A stretch of 64,000 nucleotides of DNA from Novosphingobium sp. Fuku2-ISO-50 (GTDB lineage: Bacteria; Pseudomonadota; Alphaproteobacteria; Sphingomonadales; Sphingomonadaceae), in assembly GCF_001519055.1 (NCBI RefSeq), contig NZ_KQ954289.1:174085-238084 (forward strand), written 5' to 3'. The position numbers and the translations under genes are program-made. The notes below the pieces were generated by a model that was not told where the DNA came from, did no database searches, and saw only the letters and a program-made list of their open reading frames with translations. This document shows, piece after piece, positions 25,430 to 33,368 of the stretch. Each line of letters begins with the position of its first letter. Position 1 is the first letter of the stretch.

Positions 25430-26641
25430 TCAGCGCAGCGAAACGACGTTATCGCTGACGCGCGGATCGCGCCGGTCGCCGCGATACTGGCTGGCCATAG
25501 GCTCGTCCGACACTTCAAAGACTTCGGTCGCGCCAAAGCCGTTGAATACGGTCTTCATCGCCGCGCCATAGGCGCCCAGCATGCCGATCTCGATATAATC
25601 GCCGGCGCCGGTATCGGCGGGCAGATCGAACGGGCCGGCCATGTGGTCCATGTCATCGCACGTCGGGCCGTAGAAGCTGAACGGAACCAGCTCCGCCGTG
25701 CTGCCTTCGGCGCGCAACAGCCGCACCGGAAAGCGCCAGCCGACATGCGCCGCATCGAACAGCGCGCCATAGGCGCCATCGTTGATATACAGCTCGTTGT
25801 CGCGGCGGCGTTCGACGCGCACCACGATCGAATTGTATTCCGCCGACAGCGCGCGGCCCGGTTCGCACCACAGTTCCGCCGAATAGGACACCGGCAGCGA
25901 TTCATAGGTGCGGTCGATCAGCGCAAAGAAATCTTCGAGCGGGGGCGGCTCCATCCCCGGATAGATCGAGGGAAAGCCGCCGCCGACATCGATGATGTCG
26001 ACCGTGACCGAGGCATCGACGATCGCCGCGCGCACCTTTTCCAGCGCCTGAACATAGGCAAACGGCGTCATCGCCTGGCTGCCGACGTGGAAACAGATGC
26101 CCAGGCAATCGGCCAGTTGCCGCGCGGCCTGAAGCAGTTCGCGCGCATCGGCCAGCTCGCAGCCGAATTTGGACGCCAGGCTCAGCTCGGAATATTCAGA
26201 GGAGACGCGCAGACGCACGCACAGCGTCAGATCGGTGGGCTCGATCCCGCCGTTCGCTTCGGTCGTTGCCTTGCGGATCTTGTCCAGTTCCTCGATCGAA
26301 TCGAGGCTGAACGTGCGCACGCCATGATCACGATAGGCTTCGACGATCGCGCCGGGCGCCTTGACCGGATGCATGAAGCACAGCGTCGCATCGGGCAAAA
26401 GCCCGCGCACGAGCCGCGTTTCGCCGATCGAGGCGACGTCATAGTGAGTGACCCCGGTCTCCCACAGCACCTTGATCAGGTCGGGCGACGGGTTGGCCTT
26501 GACCGCATAGAGCGTCTTGCCCGGAAACTTCTCGACAAAGAAGCGGGCGGCACGCGCAGCGGCATGCGGGCGATTGAGAATGGCGGGTTGATCGGGCGCG
26601 GTGGCGCCGACTACGGCCAAAGCATCGAGATAATGGTGCAA
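25430..26641 (-). CDS. Ornithine/lysine decarboxylase, fold III PLP type
   Basis: Makes putrescine (or cadaverine) for polyamine synthesis. About 403 aa with the alanine-racemase-like barrel: PLP lysine in KTLYAVKANPSPDLI, CFHVGSQ, DVGGGFPSIYPG, ELWCEPGRAL and the C-terminal active-site cysteine in FYGPTCDDMDHM, the signature of eukaryotic-type ODC. Closely related enzymes accept ornithine, lysine or both, so the substrate is a family-level call. Start: a TTG at 26641 gives LHHYLDALAVV; an ATG at 26698 would add 19 residues. Two genes of the carboxyspermidine pathway are 1.5-4 kb upstream on the same strand. Confidence 0.85.
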   Translation of the reverse strand: MHHYLDALAVVGATAPDQPAILNRPHAAARAARFFVEKFPGKTLYAVKANPSPDLIKVLWETGVTHYDVASIGETRLVRGLLPDATLCFMHPVKAPGAIVEAYRDHGVRTFSLDSIEELDKIRKATTEANGGIEPTDLTLCVRLRVSSEYSELSLASKFGCELADARELLQAARQLADCLGICFHVGSQAMTPFAYVQALEKVRAAIVDASVTVDIIDVGGGFPSIYPGMEPPPLEDFFALIDRTYESLPVSYSAELWCEPGRALSAEYNSIVVRVERRRDNELYINDGAYGALFDAAHVGWRFPVRLLRAEGSTAELVPFSFYGPTCDDMDHMAGPFDLPADTGAGDYIEIGMLGAYGAAMKTVFNGFGATEVFEVSDEPMASQYRGDRRDPRVSDNVVSLR

Positions 26642-26798
26642 CTCAAGGGACCCCCAAACGAATAGTTGGACAAAGCTGCCTTGCGGTTTGGAAGTCCCCA
26701 TGGGGCAGCGAAGGGCGTAAATAGCCCCTCCCCCCCCCAATTCAAGGGAAAAATTTGCTGGATCTCAAAGCTGTCAAAAAACTGAAACAAAATGGTCG
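26642..26798 (-). promoter_or_regulatory. Leader and possible promoter of the decarboxylase gene
   Basis: A TTGACA hexamer (26772-26777, minus) is followed 17 bases later by an A/T-rich stretch that could serve as a weak -10. The leader then has a run of nine G on the minus strand (26730-26738) and the palindrome CCCCATGGGG (26696-26705). Alphaproteobacterial ODC genes are known to have a conserved leader called the speF motif; whether this leader folds that way was not established. Confidence 0.35.
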
Positions 26799-28019
26799 CT
26801 AACCGCGCAAGTGGCGACCGACAGCCTGCCACATGGGGATCGAAATGGGATCGTTCCCGGCGTTCCCGGCCACCGGGTGCGAACCGAACCGCGCGATGAC
26901 GAGATCGGCCTCCGGCGCAATCCACAAGGCCTGACCATGAATGCCGCGTGCGGAAAAGCCGCCATCTGCGCCATGACTGTGCCACCACTGGCTGCCATAG
27001 CTCCATCCCGGCAAGGAGGGATAGTGCGGCGTGTCGAACTGATCGGGCCGCCCGCCGAGGCGGATCGCGGCGATCGCGGCGGGCGGGACCACCCCCTCCC
27101 CACCTTGGCGGATCATTTCGCCAAACCGGGCGAGGTCTTCGAGGCGAAGACACAGCCCGCCGCCCGCAAACGGAGTGCCGATCGAATCGACCATCACGTC
27201 GGCATCGGCCATGCCCAGCGGCTGCCAGAACCGTTCCGACAGATTGGTCGCAAAGCTCTTGCCCGTGACGCGCGTGACGATCCAGTTGAGCACGTCGGTG
27301 TTGCATGTGCGATAGGTAAAGGCCCAGCCATGATCGCCGCTGGCGGCAATCGCGCCCAGAAACGACCACATGTCGCGCGGGCCGTCATAGTCTGTCGGGG
27401 GCGGCATGAAGCCGACCGCCGCGCTATAGGCGCCGATGCCCGATTTCGGATCGGTGTATTCCTCGCTGAAATCGACCGCGGTCGTCATGTCCATGACCTG
27501 GCGCACGGTGGCATTGCCAAAGCCGCTGCTCGCCAGTTCGGGCGCATAGGCGGCAACCGGCGCGGCGGGGTCGAGCAGCCCTTGCGCGATCAGCGTCGCC
27601 GCGATCGTGCCGACAAAGCTCTTGGTCACCGAAAAGGCAATGTGGCGCGTTTCGGGCCCGGTTGCGCCGAACCAGCGCTGAAAGATCACTTGCCCCTTGT
27701 GGACCACCAGCAGGCCATCGGCGTATGTCGCCAGCAACCCCTGATCGAGCGTCATCGGGGTTTCGCTGCCCAGCGGAGTAAACGACAGCTTGCCCAGATC
27801 TTCGTCGATCGCGCGGGGCAGCGCGGCAGCGGCGCGCCCTGCGACGCGCACTGTCGGCAGCAATTCGCGGTAATGCGAAAAGGCCCAGCGAGTCTTGGGA
27901 AAGCGCCAATGATCGCCTTCGCGCCACAGCACTTGCTTGTCGCGCGGCGGCGGAAACCCCTGCATCCAGCCCATCGTGACGGGATTGCTGGCAACGGCGT
28001 CGAGCAGGGGTTCGGTCAT
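26799..28019 (-). CDS. Serine hydrolase, beta-lactamase (class C / NylB-like) fold
   Basis: The 406-aa product has the SxxK catalytic motif in FSVTKSFVGTIAA, a YxN-type second motif candidate in YRTCNTDVLNW, and HSHGADGGFSARGIHGQALWI near the end. The arrangement resembles 6-aminohexanoate-dimer hydrolase and other penicillin-recognising esterases rather than true beta-lactamases. No signal peptide is visible, so it is probably cytoplasmic. It sits between polyamine genes on the same strand, but no role in that pathway is known. Confidence 0.82.
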   Translation of the reverse strand: MTEPLLDAVASNPVTMGWMQGFPPPRDKQVLWREGDHWRFPKTRWAFSHYRELLPTVRVAGRAAAALPRAIDEDLGKLSFTPLGSETPMTLDQGLLATYADGLLVVHKGQVIFQRWFGATGPETRHIAFSVTKSFVGTIAATLIAQGLLDPAAPVAAYAPELASSGFGNATVRQVMDMTTAVDFSEEYTDPKSGIGAYSAAVGFMPPPTDYDGPRDMWSFLGAIAASGDHGWAFTYRTCNTDVLNWIVTRVTGKSFATNLSERFWQPLGMADADVMVDSIGTPFAGGGLCLRLEDLARFGEMIRQGGEGVVPPAAIAAIRLGGRPDQFDTPHYPSLPGWSYGSQWWHSHGADGGFSARGIHGQALWIAPEADLVIARFGSHPVAGNAGNDPISIPMWQAVGRHLRG

Positions 28020-28091
28020 GGCATTCTCTCCCGGTATGCAGCCTGTGATGTCCCATCGCAGTCTGCCGCAGTCCGGGGAAAATCCAAGCCT

Positions 28092-29276
28092 TTACGACAG
28101 ACGGTCGCGGAAATCCTCGTAGGCAAAGCTGCGCACGCGTTCGAGCGCGTCGGTTTCGCTGTCCCACAGCCAGATCGACGGCAGCGGCACCCCGTTGAAC
28201 GTGGTGGTCTTGACCATCGAATAATGCGCCTGATCGAGAAAGGCGAAGCGCGCGCCCGGCTCGCACGGCACCGGCAGGCGATAATCGCCGATCACATCGC
28301 CTGCGAGGCATGATGGCCCGCCAAGCCGCACCGGATCATCGCCGCTGTCTTCGCCCTGTTCGCCGAGCATGGCCGGGCGATAGGGCGCCTCGATCACATC
28401 GGGCATGTGACACGTCGCGGAAATGTCGGTGATCGCCAGCGGCATGCCGTTTTCATGGGCGTCGAGCACGGTGCCGACCAGAATCCCCGCATCGAGCGCG
28501 ACTGCCTCGCCCGGTTCGAGATAGATGTCGCAACCGGTCTCGGCCTTCACCGCCTTCAGGAACGCGACGAGGTCGTCGCGTTGGTAATCGGCGCGCGTGA
28601 TATGGTGCCCGCCGCCGAAATTGAGCCACTTCAGGCGCCCGAAAAACGGCTTCAATCGGGGCTTGACCGCATCCCACGTCCGCCGCAGCGGCTCGAAATC
28701 CTGTTCGCACAGGGTATGGAAATGAATGCCGTCGACGCCTTCGAGATGCGCCTCGACCAATTGGTCGACAGGAAAGCCGAGCCGCGAATGCGGCGCGCAC
28801 GGGTCATAGCGCGGCACTTCGCCTTCGGCATGCAGCGGATTGATGCGCAGACCGACGTCAAAGCTGTCGCCGCGCAGCCGTGCGGCCGCCAGGGCATCGG
28901 CAAAGCGCGCGATCTGGCCCGGCGAATTGAACAGGATATGATCCGACAGGCGGCAAATTTCGGGCAGGTCTTCGGCCTTGTACCCGGCGCAATAGGTCGC
29001 GATCTCGCCACCGGCGTAATGTTCGCCCGCCAGTTTGGCTTCCCACAGGCCCGAGGTACACACCCCGTCGAGATACCGCGTGATCAACGGGGCCACGCGC
29101 CACATGCTGAATGCTTTCAACGCGGCAAGCAGCTTGATCCCGGCGCGGTCGCGGACATCCGCCAACACGCCGAGATTGCGCCGCAGCGCCGCCGCATCGA
29201 CGACGAAAGCGGGGCTGTCGACCCGCGACAAGTCGAAATGGGCAAAAGCCCCCGGATCGCCAGCCCTGGTTTCCAT
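28092..29276 (-). CDS. nspC: Carboxynorspermidine / carboxyspermidine decarboxylase
   Basis: Decarboxylates carboxyspermidine to spermidine (or carboxynorspermidine to norspermidine). The 394-aa fold III PLP enzyme has SPAFVVDAAALRRN, PLP lysine in LLAALKAFSMW, HFHTLCEQDFEPL, LNFGGGHHIT, YLEPGEAVAL and GPSCLAGDV, all typical of NspC. ATG 29276 is preceded by GGAG eight bases upstream. It is 135 bp downstream of its pathway partner, separated by a very stable inverted repeat. Confidence 0.92.
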   Translation of the reverse strand: METRAGDPGAFAHFDLSRVDSPAFVVDAAALRRNLGVLADVRDRAGIKLLAALKAFSMWRVAPLITRYLDGVCTSGLWEAKLAGEHYAGGEIATYCAGYKAEDLPEICRLSDHILFNSPGQIARFADALAAARLRGDSFDVGLRINPLHAEGEVPRYDPCAPHSRLGFPVDQLVEAHLEGVDGIHFHTLCEQDFEPLRRTWDAVKPRLKPFFGRLKWLNFGGGHHITRADYQRDDLVAFLKAVKAETGCDIYLEPGEAVALDAGILVGTVLDAHENGMPLAITDISATCHMPDVIEAPYRPAMLGEQGEDSGDDPVRLGGPSCLAGDVIGDYRLPVPCEPGARFAFLDQAHYSMVKTTTFNGVPLPSIWLWDSETDALERVRSFAYEDFRDRLS

Positions 29277-29305
29277 CGTCGTCGCTCCATTGCAAGGTTG
29301 CGGAG

Positions 29306-29375
29306 CCGGCCCGCTCCCCCACCCGACCACCCGACGGATGTACCCTATGGGTGGTCGGGTGGGGGAGCGGGCCGG
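29306..29375. repeat. Perfect 27-bp inverted repeat upstream of nspC
   Basis: The 27 bases at 29306-29332 are the exact reverse complement of 29349-29375, with a 16-nt loop. The arms are GC-rich. It lies 29 bp upstream of the nspC start and 36 bp after the end of the dehydrogenase gene. As RNA it would make a very stable hairpin just before the nspC ribosome site. Confidence 0.95.
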
Positions 29376-29384
29376 TGCCGCTTC

Positions 29385-29408
29385 AAAATTCGCCCTTCCG
29401 CGAATTTT
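29385..29408 (-). terminator. Terminator-like hairpin after the dehydrogenase gene
   Basis: AAAATTCGC (29385-29393) pairs with GCGAATTTT (29400-29408), a perfect 9-bp stem with 6-nt loop starting three bases after the stop codon. The descending arm ends in TTTT on the minus strand, within the stem. May terminate or slow transcription before nspC. Confidence 0.5.
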
Positions 29409-29411
29409 GGA

Positions 29412-30617
29412 TTAAAACGCCAGCGGCCCGTCGAGTTCCTTGACCTGCCACGGCAGGCCCTGCGTGTTGAGCATGTCCATGAACGGATCGGGATCCATCT
29501 GTTCGATGTTGAACACGCCCGCCCCGCTCCACACGCCCTGTACCAGCAGCGCGGCGCCGATCATCGCCGGGACCCCGGTGGTATAGCTGATCGCCTGGTT
29601 GCCGGTTTCGGCATAGGCATCTTCGTGGTCGCAGATGTTGTAGATATAATACGTCTTTTCGACCCCGTCCCTGGTGCCGGTGGCAATGTCGCCGATATTG
29701 GTCTTGCCCTTGGTCGTGGCGCCGAGCGAGGCCGGTTCGGGCAGCACGGCTTTCAGGAATTGCAGGGGGACGATTGCCTTGCCTTCATAGATCACCGGAT
29801 CGATCCGCGTCATGCCGACATTCTGCAACACGGTCAGATGCATGAGATAGGCATCGCCAAAGGTCATCCAGAAGCGCGCGCGCTCCATTTCGGGGATGAA
29901 CTTCGCCAGGCTTTCCAGCTCTTCATGATACATCATGTACATGTTCTTGGGGCCGACCGCTTCGAAGTCGAAGCTCTGCTTCACGCTCATCGCCGGGGTT
30001 TCGACAAAGGCCCCGTTTTCCCAGTGGCGCGCGGGCGCGGTCACTTCGCGGATGTTGATTTCCGGGTTGAAATTGGTGGCAAAGGCCTGACCATGATCGC
30101 CGCCGTTGCAATCGAGAATGTCGAGCGTGCGGATCGTGTCGAGCTTGTGCTTTTTCAGCCACATCGCAAAGACGCTGGTCACGCCCGGATCGAAGCCCGA
30201 ACCGAGCAGCGCGGTCAGCCCTGCCGCGCGGAACCGCTCCTGATAGGCCCATTGCCACTTGTATTCGAACTTCGCCTCTTCGCGCGGCTCGTAATTGGCG
30301 GTGTCCATATAGTTGACGCCGGCGGCAAGGCAGGCATCCATGATCGCCAGATCCTGATAGGGCAGCGCGAGATTGACCACGAGCACCGGCTTGATGTCAC
30401 GCAGCAGCGCGGTCGTCGCGGCGACATCGTCGGCATCGATCTGATAGGTCGCGACATCGACCCCGGTGCGCGTCTTGACCGAGGCGGCAATCGCGTCGCA
30501 TTTCGACTTCGTCCGGCTTGCCAGCGCGATTTCGCTGAAAATGCCGGGGTTCATTGCCATCTTGTGGACAGCAACCGAGCCGACGCCGCCGGCGCCGATG
30601 ACAAGGACCTTGGCCAT
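29412..30617 (-). CDS. Carboxynorspermidine / carboxyspermidine dehydrogenase (saccharopine dehydrogenase family)
   Basis: Joins aspartate semialdehyde to putrescine (or diaminopropane) reductively, giving the substrate of NspC. The 401-aa product begins MAKVLVIGAGGVGSVAVHKM with an NADPH Rossmann motif and has MDTANYEPRE, GLTALLGSGFDPGVTSVFA and YTTGVPAMIGAALLV, the blocks of this family. ATG 30617 has GGAG seven bases upstream. The pairing with nspC supports the polyamine role over true saccharopine metabolism. Confidence 0.9.
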   Translation of the reverse strand: MAKVLVIGAGGVGSVAVHKMAMNPGIFSEIALASRTKSKCDAIAASVKTRTGVDVATYQIDADDVAATTALLRDIKPVLVVNLALPYQDLAIMDACLAAGVNYMDTANYEPREEAKFEYKWQWAYQERFRAAGLTALLGSGFDPGVTSVFAMWLKKHKLDTIRTLDILDCNGGDHGQAFATNFNPEINIREVTAPARHWENGAFVETPAMSVKQSFDFEAVGPKNMYMMYHEELESLAKFIPEMERARFWMTFGDAYLMHLTVLQNVGMTRIDPVIYEGKAIVPLQFLKAVLPEPASLGATTKGKTNIGDIATGTRDGVEKTYYIYNICDHEDAYAETGNQAISYTTGVPAMIGAALLVQGVWSGAGVFNIEQMDPDPFMDMLNTQGLPWQVKELDGPLAF

Positions 30618-30695
30618 GGGGATTCTCCGAAACACGAATGGACCGTCACGCAAAAGGGCGCGACAGGCAATGGAGCGCGCGTGTAGAATATCACG

Positions 30696-31694
30696 ATGAC
30701 AAACCCAAGTCCCGTTTCATCCCCGTCAAAAAGCCGCCTGCCGACGCGCGAAGGCGTACTGCGCGCCGCCGGCAAGATTGCCGCGCTCTTGCCGCGCACC
30801 CCGCTGCTCCCGCTGGCCCTGCCTTCCGGCGAGACGGTGTGGTGCAAAGTGGAAAGCCTGCAACCCGTCGGCGCGTTCAAGATTCGCGGCGCCTGGCATC
30901 GCCTGACCGACCTGACGGCGGACGAACGCGCGCGCGGGATCGTCGCGGTATCGAGCGGCAATCATGCGCAAGGCGTCGCCTGGGCGGCGGCTCGGCTCGG
31001 GATCGCGGCGACTATCGTCATGCCCACCGACGCGCCGGGGGTAAAGCTGTCCGCAACACGGGCGCTGGGCGCGGACGTGGTGCTCTATGACCGGCGCGCG
31101 CAATCGCGCGACGCCATCGCCGCCGAACTCGTCGCCCAATCGGGCGCGATCCTCGTCCACGCCTTTGCCGATGCTTGGGTGATCGAAGGCCAGGGCAGCG
31201 CCGGGATCGAACTGGCCGACCAGATGGCCAGCCAGGCGGGCGGCGCGCCGACGCGCATCGTGTGCCCCTGCGGCGGCGGCGGCCTTGCCTCCGGCCTCGC
31301 GCTGGCCTGCCCCGACGCGCAAGTCGTGCTGGTCGAGCCCGAACACTGGGACGACGTCACCCGCAGCCTTGCCACCGGCACGATCGAAACCGTCGCCGCC
31401 AATGCCCCGCCCACCGCCTGCGACGCGCTCCAGACGCTGGCCACCTTTCCGATCAATTTCACCGTCTTGCGCGACAACGGCGTAACCGGTGCCACCGTCA
31501 CCGAGTCCGAAATCCGCGCGGCACAACGACTGGCCTTTGCTGCGTTGCATCTGGTGATCGAACCCGGCGCCGCCGTCGCCCTCGCCGCCCTGATCGCCGG
31601 TAAAGTCCCCGCCGACGGCCGCACGGCAGTCATCCTGTCGGGCGGCAATGTCGATCGCGCTGCTTATGCGCGAATGCTGATCGCCGAGGATTGA
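30696..31694 (+). CDS. Threonine/serine dehydratase-like PLP enzyme
   Basis: Fold II PLP enzyme of 332 aa. The PLP lysine is in SLQPVGAFKIRGAWH, the substrate loop is SSGNHAQGVAWAA, and the phosphate-binding glycine loop is PCGGGGLASGLAL. It lacks the C-terminal ACT domain of biosynthetic IlvA, so it is more like catabolic threonine dehydratase or serine racemase. Divergent from the dehydrogenase gene with 78 bp between starts. Confidence 0.85.
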   Translation: MTNPSPVSSPSKSRLPTREGVLRAAGKIAALLPRTPLLPLALPSGETVWCKVESLQPVGAFKIRGAWHRLTDLTADERARGIVAVSSGNHAQGVAWAAARLGIAATIVMPTDAPGVKLSATRALGADVVLYDRRAQSRDAIAAELVAQSGAILVHAFADAWVIEGQGSAGIELADQMASQAGGAPTRIVCPCGGGGLASGLALACPDAQVVLVEPEHWDDVTRSLATGTIETVAANAPPTACDALQTLATFPINFTVLRDNGVTGATVTESEIRAAQRLAFAALHLVIEPGAAVALAALIAGKVPADGRTAVILSGGNVDRAAYARMLIAED

Positions 31695-31773
31695 CTGGCC
31701 GAAAGCGGTAGCGAATGTCAGAATTGGACCATTAGTCGCAGCTTGTCGTCGCGGGCCGGGGTTGGAGAGCATG

Positions 31774-32133
31774 ATGAGCGTTTCTTTAAAGGCGTGGGAC
31801 AGCGCACTGGTCCGCAAATGGCTGGAATGCCGCATCGACGCAGCGCGCCTTGATCAGGCGGCGGCTGACAAGCAGGGCTATGAAGCCCAGGACGACTATG
31901 ACAAGGCAGCCGCCGAAGAATGGGTCTGCCAAGCCCTGAAAACCGCCGCCGGCAAGGATGATCAGGCCAGTTTCGCGGATCGCCTCAAGCAATTGCTCGG
32001 TCGGGATGAGTATCGGATTACGGGTATTTATGATGATCGGCGCTTTGAAAGATATGTCCGCGCCAATCTTCGAAAACTGACCCGGATGACCAAGGCCAAT
32101 GTTGGGTTCGAGAACACGTTGCGCTATCAGTGA
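31774..32133 (+). CDS. Hypothetical protein, small, charged
   Basis: About 119 aa, not recognised. It is rich in Ala, Asp, Glu and Lys in the first half (probably helical) and has RITGIYDDRRFERYVRANLR and an Arg/Lys-rich stretch near the end. No signal peptide or membrane segment. GGAGAG at 31764-31769 precedes two ATGs; 31774 has the better spacing. It stands alone between the dehydratase and the convergent cyclase gene. Confidence 0.6.
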   Translation: MSVSLKAWDSALVRKWLECRIDAARLDQAAADKQGYEAQDDYDKAAAEEWVCQALKTAAGKDDQASFADRLKQLLGRDEYRITGIYDDRRFERYVRANLRKLTRMTKANVGFENTLRYQ

Positions 32134-32210
32134 GCGCTGCGAACTCTGGTGTGTCCCGGCCGGATTGACCGCAGATTCCGCTTCAAGAGCAGTCGTTCCA
32201 GCCTTGGATC

Positions 32211-33140
32211 CTAATCAGGGTTTTCGGATTTCACGGGCCAGATGTCCATGGAAACATCCCAGGTCACGACGCAATTTCGTCCCTTGCCCTTGGCTGCGTA
32301 GAGGGCCTTGTCGGCGCGATCGATCGATCGTTCTACGAGAACCCGGGGATCCAGAAGAGTTATGCCGAAGGAAGCGGTAACCTGGAATTGCCTGCCTCCG
32401 TCGGCGTCGAACAGCAACGCCGCGAGCCCCTCACGCAGCCGTTCGATGATGACCCACCCTGTTTCGAGGTCGGTGTCCGGCAGGCAAATCAGAAACTCCT
32501 CTCCCCCATAACGAAAAACCTTATCATAAGGTCGCAGTTGAGCCATCACGTAGTAGGAAAATTCGCTCAGCACACGATCTCCGACGCGGTGTCCGTACTG
32601 GTCGTTGACCGTTTTGAATAAATCCAGATCCATCATCACGACAGCACAGTTATGCATGCCGCGCGATACCTGTTCGCGCTCCTCACGAAGTTTGGTAAGC
32701 ATCCCGGCGCGGTTCGGCGTTCCAGTCAAGGGATCGAGATTTACCAGCGCCTCATGGATTTCATACTCAAGGGTCTCAAATTCGAGACGCAGACGCTTCA
32801 ACGCGGTTCCAAACCGCTCATAGGCGTGGATCGGGATCGTCAGGCCATTCATAGAGGCGCGCAGCAGATCCGCCGCATGTTGATGCATGCGTTCATGTTC
32901 GAGACCGATCTCGAGGAAACCGGGGTGGTGGCCAAGTTCGGCGATACCCGATGTGTAATACCATTGACCAAAGCGGCACAGACGATGGGCCTCGCTGCTG
33001 ACATCCCGTTGATCAGGCTCCAGACGGCAGATCAAGGCGCCGTAAAGAGCTTCAGCCCATTGCTCATGGCTATACAGGGCCTGTTCGAGGGACTTGAGCA
33101 CCGTACGCATCTGCTCGCCGGACAAGTTTGGAATGGCCAT
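32211..33140 (-). CDS. Diguanylate cyclase with N-terminal CZB zinc-sensing domain (DgcZ-like)
   Basis: Makes c-di-GMP from two GTP. The 309-aa protein has an N-terminal helical chemoreceptor zinc-binding domain with His25, Cys55 (in RLCRFGQWYY), His82 and His86 (HERMH). The 30-27-4 spacing agrees with the zinc ligands of E. coli DgcZ (His22, Cys52, His79, His83). The C-terminal GGDEF domain has RYGGEEFLICLP near residue 210 and an inhibitory I-site RPYD five residues before it. Zinc is expected to lower activity, as in DgcZ. ATG 33140 is preceded by GGAGGG. No membrane segment, so cytoplasmic. Confidence 0.9.
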   Translation of the reverse strand: MAIPNLSGEQMRTVLKSLEQALYSHEQWAEALYGALICRLEPDQRDVSSEAHRLCRFGQWYYTSGIAELGHHPGFLEIGLEHERMHQHAADLLRASMNGLTIPIHAYERFGTALKRLRLEFETLEYEIHEALVNLDPLTGTPNRAGMLTKLREEREQVSRGMHNCAVVMMDLDLFKTVNDQYGHRVGDRVLSEFSYYVMAQLRPYDKVFRYGGEEFLICLPDTDLETGWVIIERLREGLAALLFDADGGRQFQVTASFGITLLDPRVLVERSIDRADKALYAAKGKGRNCVVTWDVSMDIWPVKSENPD

Positions 33141-33368
33141 GTATCCCTCCCGCAAACCCGCATGACGCGCGTATCCGACTGTCGTTAAATAAGGGTAAAA
33201 CCTTCACAAGACGCAAACGGCGGTCCTGCATCGTTGCTACGGCGGATGTACCGGTCCGTGATGTGGGGGCCCGGCAGAGTCACATTCGCCAGGCGCTTGC
33301 CACAAATCCGCAACAGGACTGCCTTAAAACCCGCATCACAATAAGTCATAGGGTTATTACGGATGGTC

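Noticed and set aside
26696..26705. Palindrome CCCCATGGGG as an operator
   Set aside because: Only 10 bp and low complexity in GC-rich DNA; likely chance.
26730..26738. Run of nine C as possible phase-variation tract
   Set aside because: It lies in the decarboxylase leader, outside the chosen coding frame; no on/off coding effect is seen.
33333..33350. Possible Pho box before btaA (two TCA-containing half sites)
   Set aside because: The half sites are 10 rather than 11 bp apart and match poorly, and they lie only about 20 bp from the start codon.
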